DNA from: Planctomycetota bacterium
Lineage (GTDB): Bacteria; Planctomycetota; Phycisphaerae; UBA1845; PWPN01
Assembly: GCA_022711465.1 (NCBI GenBank)
Contig: JAKLEZ010000004.1
Span: 1-64,000, forward strand
Length of the DNA stretch: 64,000 nucleotides
Reading direction: 5' to 3'
In this document: positions 46,195 through 55,519 of the stretch, piece after piece
Numbering within the stretch: position 1 is the first letter of the stretch
Layout of the letters: every line of letters starts with the position of its first letter
Program-made: the position numbers and the translations under genes
The notes under the pieces: model-generated
The model's input: only the letters and a program-made list of their open reading frames with translations
Told to the model about the DNA's origin: nothing
Databases searched by the model: none

Positions 46195-47607
46195 ATGACC
46201 GAGAAAGCCTATCAGATCTGCATCAATCCGGATTGCCAGGCCACCTACGGCATCGATCAGATTCTCTTCAGTTGCGACAAGTGCAAGTCCCTGCTCGACG
46301 TCGTCTACGACTGGGAGCGGCTGGCCCTGCCTCGCTCTCTCGAGTACTTCGAGCACCGCTGGGGAACCAAGGGACTGTGGTCGGAGGGACGACTCGACTT
46401 TTCCGGTGTGTGGCGGTTCCGCGAACTGCTTCCGTTCGTCCCGAACGAAGCCGTCGTCACCATCGGCGAAGGACGGACACTGCTGGAGCAATGCGACACG
46501 CTCGGCCGTCAGATCGGCATGAAACCCGGCCGCCTGTTCCTCCAGTACGAAGGGCTGAATCCCTCGGGCAGCTTCAAGGACAACGGCATGACCGCGGCGT
46601 TCAGCCTGGCCCGCATGCTCGGGCGGCGGCGCGTGGCCTGCGCCAGCACCGGGAACACCTCCGCCTCGCTGGCCATGTTCGCCAACAAGAGCGAGCCGCC
46701 GATGCAGGGCATCGTCTTCATCGGGACCGGCAAGATCGCCTATGGCAAGCTCTCCCAGGCCCTCGACTACGGCGCGCTCACCCTGCAGATCGAGGGCGAT
46801 TTCGACGCCTGCCTCCGCCGGGTCATGCAGATCGCCGACAAGCTCGGCATCTACCTGATGAACTCCGTCAACCCGTTCCGCCTCGAAGGCCAGAAGGCGA
46901 TCATGTACCGCGTCCTGGAGGCACTCGGATGGCAAGTACCCGACTGGGTCATCGTGCCCGGCGGAAATCTCGGCAACTGCAGCGCGTTCGGCAAGGCTTT
47001 CCGGGAACTGCAGGAGCTCGGCCTGATCAAACGCGTCCCCCGCCTGGCGATCATCAACGCCACCGGCGCGAATACGCTCCACCAGCTGGTTGACAAGCAC
47101 AAGGTCACCTGGAACGGGGGACGATACGATCGCGACAAGGTCTCCGCGCTGTACAAGGTCATGGACGACAGCCATTACCTGCCACACACCATCGCGTCGG
47201 CCATCGAGATCTCCCGGCCCGTCAACCTGCCCAAGGCACTGCGGGCTCTGGACGTCTGCAAGGGCGTGGTTCGCGAGGTCAGCGACGACGTCATTCTGGA
47301 GCACAAAGCCCTTGTCGGCCGCTACGGTTTCGGCTGCGAACCGGCCAGTGCCGCCAGCGTCGCCGGTCTCAACCTGCTCCTCAAACAACAGATCATCTCC
47401 CCGGATGAGAACGTGGTCTGCATCCTCACCGGCCATGAACTGAAAGACCCCGACGCCACCGTCAAGTACCACACCGGCATCGACATGAAGGCCCTGACTC
47501 CCCCACCGGCGGTCACCCCGACCGGCGTCTGTGCCAACCCCCCCCGCCGGGTGGCCGACGACCTGGAGGCCATCTGCTCGGCGTTGGGTGAAACCCTGCC
47601 GGTGTGA
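46195..47607 (+). CDS. thrC: Threonine synthase
   Basis: 470 residues. An N-terminal zinc-ribbon-like pattern (Cys9, 14, 27 and 30) is followed by the PLP lysine K128 in 'NPSGSFKDNGM' and 'CASTGNTSASLA' phosphate-binding residues. The enzyme makes threonine from O-phosphohomoserine with PLP. Length and motifs fit the type-2 threonine synthases. An own promoter lies upstream; the ribosome binding site is poor. Confidence 0.9.
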   Translation: MTEKAYQICINPDCQATYGIDQILFSCDKCKSLLDVVYDWERLALPRSLEYFEHRWGTKGLWSEGRLDFSGVWRFRELLPFVPNEAVVTIGEGRTLLEQCDTLGRQIGMKPGRLFLQYEGLNPSGSFKDNGMTAAFSLARMLGRRRVACASTGNTSASLAMFANKSEPPMQGIVFIGTGKIAYGKLSQALDYGALTLQIEGDFDACLRRVMQIADKLGIYLMNSVNPFRLEGQKAIMYRVLEALGWQVPDWVIVPGGNLGNCSAFGKAFRELQELGLIKRVPRLAIINATGANTLHQLVDKHKVTWNGGRYDRDKVSALYKVMDDSHYLPHTIASAIEISRPVNLPKALRALDVCKGVVREVSDDVILEHKALVGRYGFGCEPASAASVAGLNLLLKQQIISPDENVVCILTGHELKDPDATVKYHTGIDMKALTPPPAVTPTGVCANPPRRVADDLEAICSALGETLPV

Positions 47608-47712
47608 TAGATGTCAAAGGAGTGTTAAGGAGTTTAATGACCCTTTTTAGAGCTTCCTGGGCCGGCACCAGGCGCTCCCGGACCGGTCTTCAAGGCAGAG
47701 GCTCCGGCACGC

Positions 47713-48657
47713 TCAGCGTCGACTCGGGTCCATGAGAACATCCGCAACGGTCAGCAGCCCGAGGAGCACGCTGACAACCCCGTTGACCGTGAAGAACGCG
47801 AGATTGACCCGGGACAGGTCGCCTGGCCGAACCAGGGCGTTTTCCACCGCCAGCAGCACCGCTACCATGCCCACGCCAGCGAAGTACAACCACCCCAGGC
47901 CGCTCAGGTCACCCAGCAACACGAGCAGACCCACGGTGGCCAGATGCGCCGCCCGCACGATCCACAGGGCGGGAACAACGCCCAGCCGCGATGGCAGACT
48001 GTAGAGCCCCTCGGCCCGGTCGGCGGCAACGTCCTGGCAGGCGTAGATGATGTCGAATCCGCCGATCCAAAACGTCACCGTGGCCATCAGGACCAAGGCC
48101 GGCCAGCCTACCGATCCCGGATGAATGGCTACCCACGCCCCCACCGGAGACAAGGCAATCGCACTCCCCAGCACGAAATGCGATAACCGCGTGAATCGCT
48201 TGGTGTAGGAGTAGAAACACAGATAACCAAGAACGGGCAGCGAGCAAGCCAGCGGCCAGCTGTTTCCGTCAAGCCACAGGAATCCGGCGCAGGACAACTC
48301 AAAAACGGCCACGGCCGCGAACCCGAACCCCGCCGCCTGCCGCTTCGAGAACACGCCGGCCGGTATCGCCCGGCCTTGCGTCCGGGGGTTGCGGGCATCC
48401 AGTTCGGCATCGACGATCCTGTTGAAGGTCATGGCCACCGAGCGAGCCGCGACCATGCACGCCACAATCAGGATGATCTGGCCCGGCGAAGGATAGACAT
48501 GACACGCCTGCCCTGCGAGGTACGCCGCCCGCCCGGCCAGGAAAGTCGCCATCAGCGCGAACGGCAAGGCAAACACCGAGTGCGAGAACTTGACCATCTC
48601 GCCCCATCGCACCACTGCCCCCAGCAGGCCATGCGTACTCCGCGACGTTCCAGCCAT
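47713..48657 (-). CDS. UbiA-family prenyltransferase (MqnP/4-hydroxybenzoate-type)
   Basis: 314 residues, about eight membrane segments. The two Asp-rich motifs are present: 'TFNRIVDAELDARNPRTQGR' and 'DIIYACQDVAADRAEGLYSLP'. These attach a polyprenyl chain to an aromatic acceptor in quinone synthesis. The sequence fits the bacterial MqnP/UbiA subgroup that acts in the futalosine menaquinone route; no other men or mqn gene is nearby to confirm. The start at 48657 has GGAGAG five bases upstream; a longer in-frame ATG at 48801 lacks one. Confidence 0.85.
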   Translation of the reverse strand: MAGTSRSTHGLLGAVVRWGEMVKFSHSVFALPFALMATFLAGRAAYLAGQACHVYPSPGQIILIVACMVAARSVAMTFNRIVDAELDARNPRTQGRAIPAGVFSKRQAAGFGFAAVAVFELSCAGFLWLDGNSWPLACSLPVLGYLCFYSYTKRFTRLSHFVLGSAIALSPVGAWVAIHPGSVGWPALVLMATVTFWIGGFDIIYACQDVAADRAEGLYSLPSRLGVVPALWIVRAAHLATVGLLVLLGDLSGLGWLYFAGVGMVAVLLAVENALVRPGDLSRVNLAFFTVNGVVSVLLGLLTVADVLMDPSRR

Positions 48658-48866
48658 CCTGTCTCTCCACGTCTTCTTCGAAACACGGCCAAGATGAACG
48701 GGTGATGCCATCCACACCAGGAATCGCCGCCGGTCCGTGGATACGAGCCACGCGCGGCCCATCAGAACGAGAATCTCCAAAATGTCTGTCCGTCGGGGCA
48801 CGCCGTTCCTTACGGTCGTCGCGATTCAGAGGCCTCCGAAATCAACGCCGGAGCCGCCGTCTCACC

Positions 48867-50648
48867 CTACTGCTGGAATCGGTAGTTGAACCGCCCGTTC
48901 GGAGCGGCGTCACCGCTCACGGTGAAGTCCAGCGGATCACCCTCTTTCTGCATGTGGTCAAACCACTTGAAGTCGAGACGCAGCTTCACCGAACCGTCCG
49001 GAAGCCCCAGCCCGGACCGCGGAACGGCCAGTTCCATTTCGTTCAGCCGGACACGGTACTGCAATTCGGCCACCGGCTCCCATTTCCAGCCGCCCGTGTT
49101 CTTCTCCAGCACCGTCGCGGTCGCATCCTTGAGCTTGCGATTGACGACGAAGTCATATCCGCACCATCCTGTCTTGGGATCGGCGTCCGCGTCGATGAAC
49201 AGCATCATCCATGCCCGATCGGTGAACGGCGTGATCGGCTTCTCAGTCCGCGCGTAAAAGCACACTTCGTTCCCGCCGGTCGCGACCTTGGCGCGCACCA
49301 GATCGTTCCTTCCGGTGGCATTGACGTATCGGCCGGCCTGATCGTAGCCGGGATGGTCCCGGGCGGCGGTGTCTCCGACGGAATCACGGAACTCGGGATG
49401 CACGTTCTTCCAGTCGTCGAACTGGCCGTCGATCGCGATACCCGCAGCACCACTTGCCACAGGGAGCGGGCGAGCTCCCTTGAACTTCCGGATGCAGTCG
49501 ACCATCTGGTAGTAGTAATTGTCACCGTGGCCACCCTTCATCGGCTCGACGTCCCGGCTGTACTCCTGGGTGTACTGATCGACGAACATCACCGGTTCCT
49601 TGACGCCGTTGAACTCGGGCAGGCGCATGGCGATCCATTCGTTCCAGCCCGTGATGAACACGAACTCGGGATCGACCTGGAGGGCCCGTTCCCACTGCTC
49701 CGCGAAGTTGAAACCCCAGTTGACCGAATCCGACCGTTCGTCCTTGCGGCCGTGGTGCCAGCTCCGCCCATAAGTGTCCTTCTCGCTGAAGGCACACAGA
49801 CGCCGACCGGTGCCATTCTGGGCTACGCCAACGGTCATCTGCTCCGGCCGCCCGCTCTGGTCACAGAACGCGTGCTGCGGCGAGATCTCCAGCCAGCCCC
49901 ACTGGTTCGGCTCGCTCGGTCCGGCGAAGTAATCGGGCTGCGGCTTGCGGAAAGTGAAGACGTCGCGGAGCTCGCGAGGGACTTTCTCCTTGTCGGCCAG
50001 GATCAGCGGTTTGCCCTTCCACTGGAACCACAGATCCGGATATCGGCGGGGCTGGTACAGGTCGCGGTACAACTCGGAGACGACCTTGCCGGGGTCCCAA
50101 AAGGGGCACAGAAAAGCGATGTGCGGCGTCATGCCCCCGTCGCTGCGCACTTGGGTGAAGACTTCGCAGAGCCTGAGGTAGCTCTTCGGATAGGTCACCT
50201 GGTTGGTCACGTCGAAAACGAGCGTGTCCACGCCGGCATCAGAGAGCATCTGGGCGTGCTTGCGGATGACCCAGGGATCGTCGCTCAGGTAGTACCCGAA
50301 GAGGGGTTCGCCCCAGAAGTGGAAGTGACGTTCCGGGCCCCAGGGAGGGCTGGATGGTTGAGTCATGGCTCCCGGATGGGCGGCCAGCACCTGGCTCACG
50401 TCGTAAGGGCCATCCGTCCCATGCTGACCCAACCACAGGAAGTAGAAGATACCCACGAACCTGTCCTGGCGCGGCGGGCCAACCTTGGCAGAGGTCGAAA
50501 CGGATCGCCCCAGGGCGTCGGTGGCCACCCAGGTATCGGGAAAGGTGTCGACCATGGCCGGCTGACTGGTCTGAGCCCATGCGGCTGTTCCGTACAAGAT
50601 GAACATGCTGGTCCACAATGCAGAACAAGACACTCCCTTGCAGGGCAT
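48867..50648 (-). CDS. Secreted GH99-like glycosidase with CBM9/DOMON-like module
   Basis: 593 residues with a signal peptide ending near ...YGTAAWAQ. The catalytic-like part (about 25-400) has 'FVGIFYFLWLGQHG', 'DTLVFDVTNQVTY' and 'FVFITGWNEWIAMRLPEF', the Glyco_hydro_99/71-like and DUF5010-type pattern. A C-terminal module (about 410-590) begins 'IAIDGQFDDWKNVHPEFRDS', as in CBM9-like or DOMON-like domains. It probably acts on an exported polysaccharide; the linkage is unknown. The start at 50648 has GGAGG six bases upstream; a longer in-frame frame lacks a site and reads as non-protein. It stands 194 bases downstream of the epimerase gene. Confidence 0.82.
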   Translation of the reverse strand: MPCKGVSCSALWTSMFILYGTAAWAQTSQPAMVDTFPDTWVATDALGRSVSTSAKVGPPRQDRFVGIFYFLWLGQHGTDGPYDVSQVLAAHPGAMTQPSSPPWGPERHFHFWGEPLFGYYLSDDPWVIRKHAQMLSDAGVDTLVFDVTNQVTYPKSYLRLCEVFTQVRSDGGMTPHIAFLCPFWDPGKVVSELYRDLYQPRRYPDLWFQWKGKPLILADKEKVPRELRDVFTFRKPQPDYFAGPSEPNQWGWLEISPQHAFCDQSGRPEQMTVGVAQNGTGRRLCAFSEKDTYGRSWHHGRKDERSDSVNWGFNFAEQWERALQVDPEFVFITGWNEWIAMRLPEFNGVKEPVMFVDQYTQEYSRDVEPMKGGHGDNYYYQMVDCIRKFKGARPLPVASGAAGIAIDGQFDDWKNVHPEFRDSVGDTAARDHPGYDQAGRYVNATGRNDLVRAKVATGGNEVCFYARTEKPITPFTDRAWMMLFIDADADPKTGWCGYDFVVNRKLKDATATVLEKNTGGWKWEPVAELQYRVRLNEMELAVPRSGLGLPDGSVKLRLDFKWFDHMQKEGDPLDFTVSGDAAPNGRFNYRFQQ

Positions 50649-50842
50649 CGTCAACCTCCAAATGAACGGCGAAGTAATATACCCAAAGCGAAGCACCCTG
50701 AGACAAGCCCCGACGGTCGTGCAGCCGGCGCGATCCGGCACACCGCCCGCGACGACCGGAGTCGCGCCGGCGTCTGGCCGACGAACCTCAGGCGTCTCGA
50801 TCCGAAGCCCGATCCGCGACAGGGATTTCATCACCATCCAGG

Positions 50843-51760
50843 CTAACCGCCGATGATCCGATCCATCCGGGCAGCGATCGCCTTGAGTCGCTCACGATCC
50901 CCGCCAGGTACCTCGGCCGTGAACCAGCCGGAGAAACCGATCTCGCGGAGTGCCTTCATCACCGCCGGCCAGTCGCAGTCGCCTTCCATCAACTCGACGT
51001 CGAAGCCCTTGCCGAGTCCTTGCTCGTTCATCTTCTTCCGGCTGAATTCCTTGACGTCGATCTTGAGCACACGCTTGCCCAGGATGCGGATCCACTGCTC
51101 AGGCCAGCCGAGGCGGACCACATTGCCCACGTCGAAGTAGAACCGAACGGCAGGCGAGTTGAACTCGTCGATGTACCGGGCCGCCTCAAGGGGACTGAGC
51201 AGGAAACTGTTCCAGACATTCTCAATGGCGATGACCACGCCCAGTTCGGTGGCCAGAGGGATGACTTTTCGGATCTCCTCCTGTGACCGTTTGTAGGCTG
51301 CGTCGTAGGTCATCCGCTTGTCGACCGTAGCGGGCACCAGCAGAACGCTGGCGGCGCCGTAAGCCTTGGCGTCGCGGATGGCCGCGATCAGGCCATCGAG
51401 CCCCTGCCGGCGCACCTTGGCATCGGGATGAGAGAGGGGCAGGTTCCAGTGGACCGAGTCGACCACGCCGTGAATCGGCAGCCCGGACCGATCGCGGGCG
51501 TCCAGCACCTCGCGAACCTCGAGGGTACTGGGGCTGTCCAGTTCGACTCCGTCGAAGCCCAGTTCCTTGAGCATTGTGAACCGCTCGATGAGCGGCAGAT
51601 TGCCGGGCGTCATGCCGATCTTGACGGCCTTGCGGATTGCCGGCGGCGGCTTCCCTGCAAGCTCGACGGCCTCCTTCGCGAACGCCGAGCCGGCCAGGCC
51701 CGCTCCGGCAACCACTCCGGACTTGAGGATTGAACGGCGATCGGTCCGCCCCTTCTCCAT
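50843..51760 (-). CDS. Tat-exported sugar phosphate isomerase/epimerase-like protein
   Basis: 305 residues. A twin-arginine signal (TDRRSILKSGVVAGAGLAGS, with RR at 8-9) is followed by a xylose-isomerase-like TIM barrel: 'FTMLKELGFDGVELDSP', 'VVIAIENVWNSFLLSP' and 'FYFDVGNVVRLGWPEQWIR', then 'KIDVKEF'. The Glu, Asp and His metal-ligand pattern of the AP-endonuclease-2 superfamily is recognisable. The export signal suggests a periplasmic role. It precedes the GH99-like gene on the same strand. The start has GGAGG five bases upstream. Confidence 0.85.
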   Translation of the reverse strand: MEKGRTDRRSILKSGVVAGAGLAGSAFAKEAVELAGKPPPAIRKAVKIGMTPGNLPLIERFTMLKELGFDGVELDSPSTLEVREVLDARDRSGLPIHGVVDSVHWNLPLSHPDAKVRRQGLDGLIAAIRDAKAYGAASVLLVPATVDKRMTYDAAYKRSQEEIRKVIPLATELGVVIAIENVWNSFLLSPLEAARYIDEFNSPAVRFYFDVGNVVRLGWPEQWIRILGKRVLKIDVKEFSRKKMNEQGLGKGFDVELMEGDCDWPAVMKALREIGFSGWFTAEVPGGDRERLKAIAARMDRIIGG

Positions 51761-51812
51761 GATATCCTCCCATCGAGGTGCCCAGGACCCTCGTGCCAGG
51801 GTAACGTGCTGC

Positions 51813-53279
51813 TCATCCAAGCTGGCGAACGCGCAGCCGGAGAATCTGCCGGGTGGCTCGGGTGAGGCGTACGCGTTCGTCGATCCGCAGAGGTACGACC
51901 CAGATAGGCCCGAGTTGATCGCAGAGCACGACCAGCTTCTCGCGCTGAGCCGAGTCGATCTTCTCGTCGATCAGGAAATCCGAGATCTTCTTCATGCCGG
52001 TCATGCCCAAGGGGAAGAAGCGATCGCCGGGCCGTCGGGTTCGAGCCACCAGCGGCGGGTGGACGCTCTCGGCGTCGAGCCACTCCTCGTAGACACACTG
52101 TTCGCGATCCGCCTGCCGCCCGAGGTGTGTGCCGATGGTCGCTTCATCCGCTGGAAGACGGTCGGCCACGACCTCCAGGGCAAAGCCCGGCAGCGGGGTA
52201 GTGCCCTCGGCCGCCACCAGGACCTCTTCACCCGGCATCGCCGGAATGTGGCTGGCCGATGCCCGCTGCAATACCAGTCGCGCGTACCGCCGGACGGCCT
52301 TGAACCCGCCGGGGAGATCCAGTGACTTGCTGCCATCCTGGCCGGCGGCCAAGTCCGCCACGGCGTTCAGATGACCGAAAGTCAGTTCACCTTCGGGGAA
52401 GCCCATCTTGAGCAATGCCCGGCGGATGAGCTGCGTCTGGATCGCCCGGGGCTTGCGAACCAGCGGCGGGCAGTGCAGTACCAATTCGCAATCGTTGTGC
52501 TCGATGACGAAGGCGTCCAGCGTACGCTCCGAGGTTTCCGCCAGGTAGGCGTTGATGGCTCGGGCCTGCTCGCCCAGTCGGATCAGCGCTTCCTCGATCT
52601 GCGGGTTGAAGCGCTCGCGGAGGAAGGGCAGGACCTCGTTGCGAATTCGATTCCGGGTGTGCTGGTCTGAAAGGTTGGAGGCGTCCTGCCGGTACTCGAT
52701 GCCCCGGTTCCGGAGGTAATCCTCGATCTCCGTCCGTCGGAACGCCAGCAGCGGCCGGATAATCCGAATGTCGCTCCCCTCTCTGAGTGGCCGCCGCGGG
52801 CGGATGCCGGCCAGCCCCTGGGTGCCCGTCCCGCGGATGATCCGGTGCAGGATGGTCTCAGCGTTGTCGTCCGCGTGATGGGCCAGGGCCACGACCTGAA
52901 GACCCTTGAGCAGGCAGATCCGCTCGAAGAACTCGTAGCGGCACACACGCCCGGCCTGCTCGATGGACAGCGATTCGGCCTGTGCCCGCTCGGCCACGTC
53001 GGCCGTATCCACGACCACGGGCAGACGCAAGTGGCGAGCCAGTTCGGCCACGAAGGCGGCGTCACCGTCGGCCTCCGCGCCTCGCAGTCGATGGTTCAAG
53101 TGGGCCACGTGCAGCGGCACCGACCAGCCGGACTGCTCGTTCAGCCAGCAGAACAGGTAGAGCATCGCCACGGAGTCCGGCCCGCCGGAAACGCCGAGCA
53201 GTACTCCCTCTTCGGGATCCAGCCGGCATTCACCGGTGACCGCCTGCATGAATCGTGTTTCGAGATCGGATCGAGGCAT
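51813..53279 (-). CDS. tilS: tRNA(Ile)-lysidine synthetase
   Basis: 488 residues. The PP-loop motif 'LLGVSGGPDSVAMLYLF' is near residues 25-40, followed by 'HLNHRLRG' and 'ALAHHADDNAETILHRIIRG', the TilS signature. A C-terminal TilS substrate-binding region is present (about 330-480). The enzyme converts C34 of tRNA-Ile(CAU) to lysidine, an essential step in decoding AUA. It is two bases after the CDGSH gene stop, so they are probably co-transcribed. Confidence 0.93.
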   Translation of the reverse strand: MPRSDLETRFMQAVTGECRLDPEEGVLLGVSGGPDSVAMLYLFCWLNEQSGWSVPLHVAHLNHRLRGAEADGDAAFVAELARHLRLPVVVDTADVAERAQAESLSIEQAGRVCRYEFFERICLLKGLQVVALAHHADDNAETILHRIIRGTGTQGLAGIRPRRPLREGSDIRIIRPLLAFRRTEIEDYLRNRGIEYRQDASNLSDQHTRNRIRNEVLPFLRERFNPQIEEALIRLGEQARAINAYLAETSERTLDAFVIEHNDCELVLHCPPLVRKPRAIQTQLIRRALLKMGFPEGELTFGHLNAVADLAAGQDGSKSLDLPGGFKAVRRYARLVLQRASASHIPAMPGEEVLVAAEGTTPLPGFALEVVADRLPADEATIGTHLGRQADREQCVYEEWLDAESVHPPLVARTRRPGDRFFPLGMTGMKKISDFLIDEKIDSAQREKLVVLCDQLGPIWVVPLRIDERVRLTRATRQILRLRVRQLG

Positions 53280-53281
53280 TG

Positions 53282-53524
53282 CTAGGTCAGACGTGCATGG
53301 GTTCCATCACACCACGGCTTGTTGCTGCTCTGATGGCACTGACAGATCGCCTTCCTGCCGGGCTCGGTGACCTCGACGGCGATGGGCCCGACCCCGGTCC
53401 CCTCCCGGGCGTGGGTCCCATCGCAATACGGCAGCTTGGCGGACAGGCCACATTGACAGTAGAACTTCTTTCCCGGGGTCTCTTCGACGATGATGGGACG
53501 GGTCCCGTGCTTGGGATTGGCCAT
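53282..53524 (-). CDS. Dual CDGSH iron-sulfur protein
   Basis: 80 residues with two tandem CDGSH motifs, CQCGLSAKLPYCDGTH and CQCHQSSNKPWCDGTH (C-x-C-x(n)-P-x-C-D-G-x-H). Each should bind a [2Fe-2S] cluster through three Cys and one His, as in the miner2-type CDGSH family. The start at 53524 has AAAGGAG five bases upstream, and upstream frame sequence is Arg/Ser-rich and non-protein-like. A role in redox or iron handling is possible; the partner is unknown. Confidence 0.88.
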   Translation of the reverse strand: MANPKHGTRPIIVEETPGKKFYCQCGLSAKLPYCDGTHAREGTGVGPIAVEVTEPGRKAICQCHQSSNKPWCDGTHARLT

Positions 53525-53649
53525 GGCTGCTCCTTTCACGGATGCTGCATTGGGCACTGTGCCGCCACGATCCAGACCTAGAATTGTATCCTCTGGTCTA
53601 GCCGCGGACAATGCTTCGTTTCCGGCGAACGTCCGCCGGCCGCTGGTCG

Positions 53650-55161
53650 TCATTCGGGCGATCGCGCTTCGCTGAGCGTCTGCCGGCCATCGCGCACGAC
53701 GAAACGCGCATCGCCCTGCTCAAGCCGGCCTGGGGGGCGCTTGCCCGATCCTATGATGCTCCTGGCCGAGTCGCCGAGGTCTTCGCGCATCTGGTCGGCC
53801 AGGTTGGCCATCATGGCCACGACGTCGGGGTGCCGGTCCTTGACGTCGGTTGTCTCCCCGATGTCGCTATCCAGGTCGAAGAGGCTCAGTGGAATCTCGG
53901 CTTCCTTGTAGGCCACGGGTTTTCCCCCGGTGCCGCCCTGGCGCCCGCCCAGTGTCGGATAGCGGTGCGGGAAGTGCAGTTTCCATCGGCCCATGCGGAC
54001 CGCATGCAGGGCCTCGCCCCAGTAGAAGAAGTACGCGGCTTGAGGTGACACTGCACCCTCCTGGCCCTGGATGAGCGGCCAGATGCTCTTGCCATCGATC
54101 TTGTGGGAAGGCAGGGTGGCACCGGTCAGTTGGGCGATCGTAGGCAGAATGTCGATGGTCATGGCCGGCGAACTGCACACCGAATCGGCGGGAACGGTTC
54201 CCGGCCACCACATGATCGTGGGTACGCGAAAACCGCCGTCGAAGGTCGAGCCCTTGCCTTCTCGTAACGGCCGGGCTGATCCGGCATGCTCGCCATAGCT
54301 CAGCCAGGGACCGTTGTCGGCGGTGAAGATCACCAGGGTGCGCTCCTCGAGGCGGTTTCGGCGGACGGCCTTCACCACCTCGCCGACAGACCAGTCCACC
54401 TCCATGACCACGTCGCCGAACAGGCCTCGCTGCGACTTGCCGGCGTACTTGTCGGAAACATGGAGAGGTACATGCACCATGGAGTGAGGGATGTAGAGAA
54501 AGAAAGGCCGGTCCTTATTGCGATCGATGAACTTGACGGCCCGCTCGGTGTACCAGGTCGTCAGCATCTTCTGCTCGCCGCCGGTCATCCCGGGTCGGAC
54601 AATCCTGTTCCCGTCGATCAGGGGCAAATGGGGCCATTTCCTGTAACGCGCTTCCATCGGCAGGTCGGCGACATCTGGATGAAAGGGCCACATGTCGTTG
54701 GAGTACGGCAGTCCGAAGTACTCGTCAAAGCCGTGATTGGTTGGCAGGAACTTGGGATGGTGACCCAGATGCCACTTGCCGAAACACGCGGTGGCGTAGC
54801 CCTTCTGCTTGCAGATCTCGGCAAGGGTGACTTCACCAGCGCTGATGCCATGTTCGGCGCGTGGACCGAGGGCGCCCAGAATGCCGATTCGCACATTGTA
54901 GCAGCCGGTCATCAGCGAAGCTCGCGAGGCCGAGCAGACCGGCTGGCTGGCGTAGAAGCTGGTGAATCTGCGGCCTTCCCGGGCCAGTCGGTCGAGGTGG
55001 GGTGTCGCATAGCCCTGGGCTCCGAAGGGGCCGATGTCCGCGTAGCCCATGTCGTCGATGAAGATGAGCACGATGTTCGGCGGGGGCGGGGTTTGCTGAG
55101 CGCCCGGGCTTGCCGGCACATACGTCCATACCGCAAATACCACGATCAGCGACAGTCTCAT
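53650..55161 (-). CDS. Secreted sulfatase
   Basis: 503 residues with a signal peptide (MRLSLIVVFAVWTYVPASPG). The family layout is clear: 'NIVLIFIDDMGYADIGPFG' (metal-binding Asp), 'CSASRASLMTG' with C76 as the formylglycine site, 'FGKWHLG' and 'FTADNGPWLSYGEH'. It should remove sulfate esters from polysaccharides, probably after export. The canonical C-x-P-x-R reads C-S-A-S-R. The start at 55161 has GAGGAA five bases upstream. It leads the same-strand group sulfatase-CDGSH-tilS-epimerase-GH. Confidence 0.92.
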   Translation of the reverse strand: MRLSLIVVFAVWTYVPASPGAQQTPPPPNIVLIFIDDMGYADIGPFGAQGYATPHLDRLAREGRRFTSFYASQPVCSASRASLMTGCYNVRIGILGALGPRAEHGISAGEVTLAEICKQKGYATACFGKWHLGHHPKFLPTNHGFDEYFGLPYSNDMWPFHPDVADLPMEARYRKWPHLPLIDGNRIVRPGMTGGEQKMLTTWYTERAVKFIDRNKDRPFFLYIPHSMVHVPLHVSDKYAGKSQRGLFGDVVMEVDWSVGEVVKAVRRNRLEERTLVIFTADNGPWLSYGEHAGSARPLREGKGSTFDGGFRVPTIMWWPGTVPADSVCSSPAMTIDILPTIAQLTGATLPSHKIDGKSIWPLIQGQEGAVSPQAAYFFYWGEALHAVRMGRWKLHFPHRYPTLGGRQGGTGGKPVAYKEAEIPLSLFDLDSDIGETTDVKDRHPDVVAMMANLADQMREDLGDSARSIIGSGKRPPGRLEQGDARFVVRDGRQTLSEARSPE

Positions 55162-55519
55162 TGTGGTTCCTCGGATTCCGTTTCTCGGCACCGCACGATC
55201 CCGGCCAGGACCGAACCGCGGCTCAGATGCCCCGGCCCATCGAGCAGGCCGAGTCTGGCCAGGGCATAGTATACAGCTTCCTTCGCGGACGTCGTCCTCT
55301 TGTCTCGGCTATTCTCGTCTGCGGCACCCGGATCATCGGTGGTGTCGCCCCGCCTTCCGTCTTCCTTGGCTTCCTTTGCCTGCTCTGTTGCCCTTGCCTT
55401 CCTCCATGCTTTCGCGCCTTGAGGCTGTCCAGCTCGCTTGACAGCCCCGGGTTGCCCGGGCAGACTGCGGTGAACTCACCTTTGTGGTCATGCCAATCGG
55501 GGACGAAAGGACGGTAACG
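55162..55519. other. Divergent intergenic region, no gene recognised
   Basis: No supported coding region. Pyrimidine-rich CCTTCC/CTTGCC stretches occur near 55355-55430, and a palindromic CCCGGG-type element (CCCCGGGTTGCCCGGG) near 55446-55461. It should contain promoters for the sulfatase and the GxGYxYP genes, but I could not define a convincing -35/-10 pair. Confidence 0.5.

Noticed and set aside
47608..47712. A terminator between thrC and the UbiA gene
   Set aside because: A TTTTT run is present near 47644-47648 but no adjacent stable stem was found.
48702..50846. A 714-residue plus-strand frame
   Set aside because: It is antisense to the GH99-like gene, which has a signal peptide, motifs and a good ribosome binding site.
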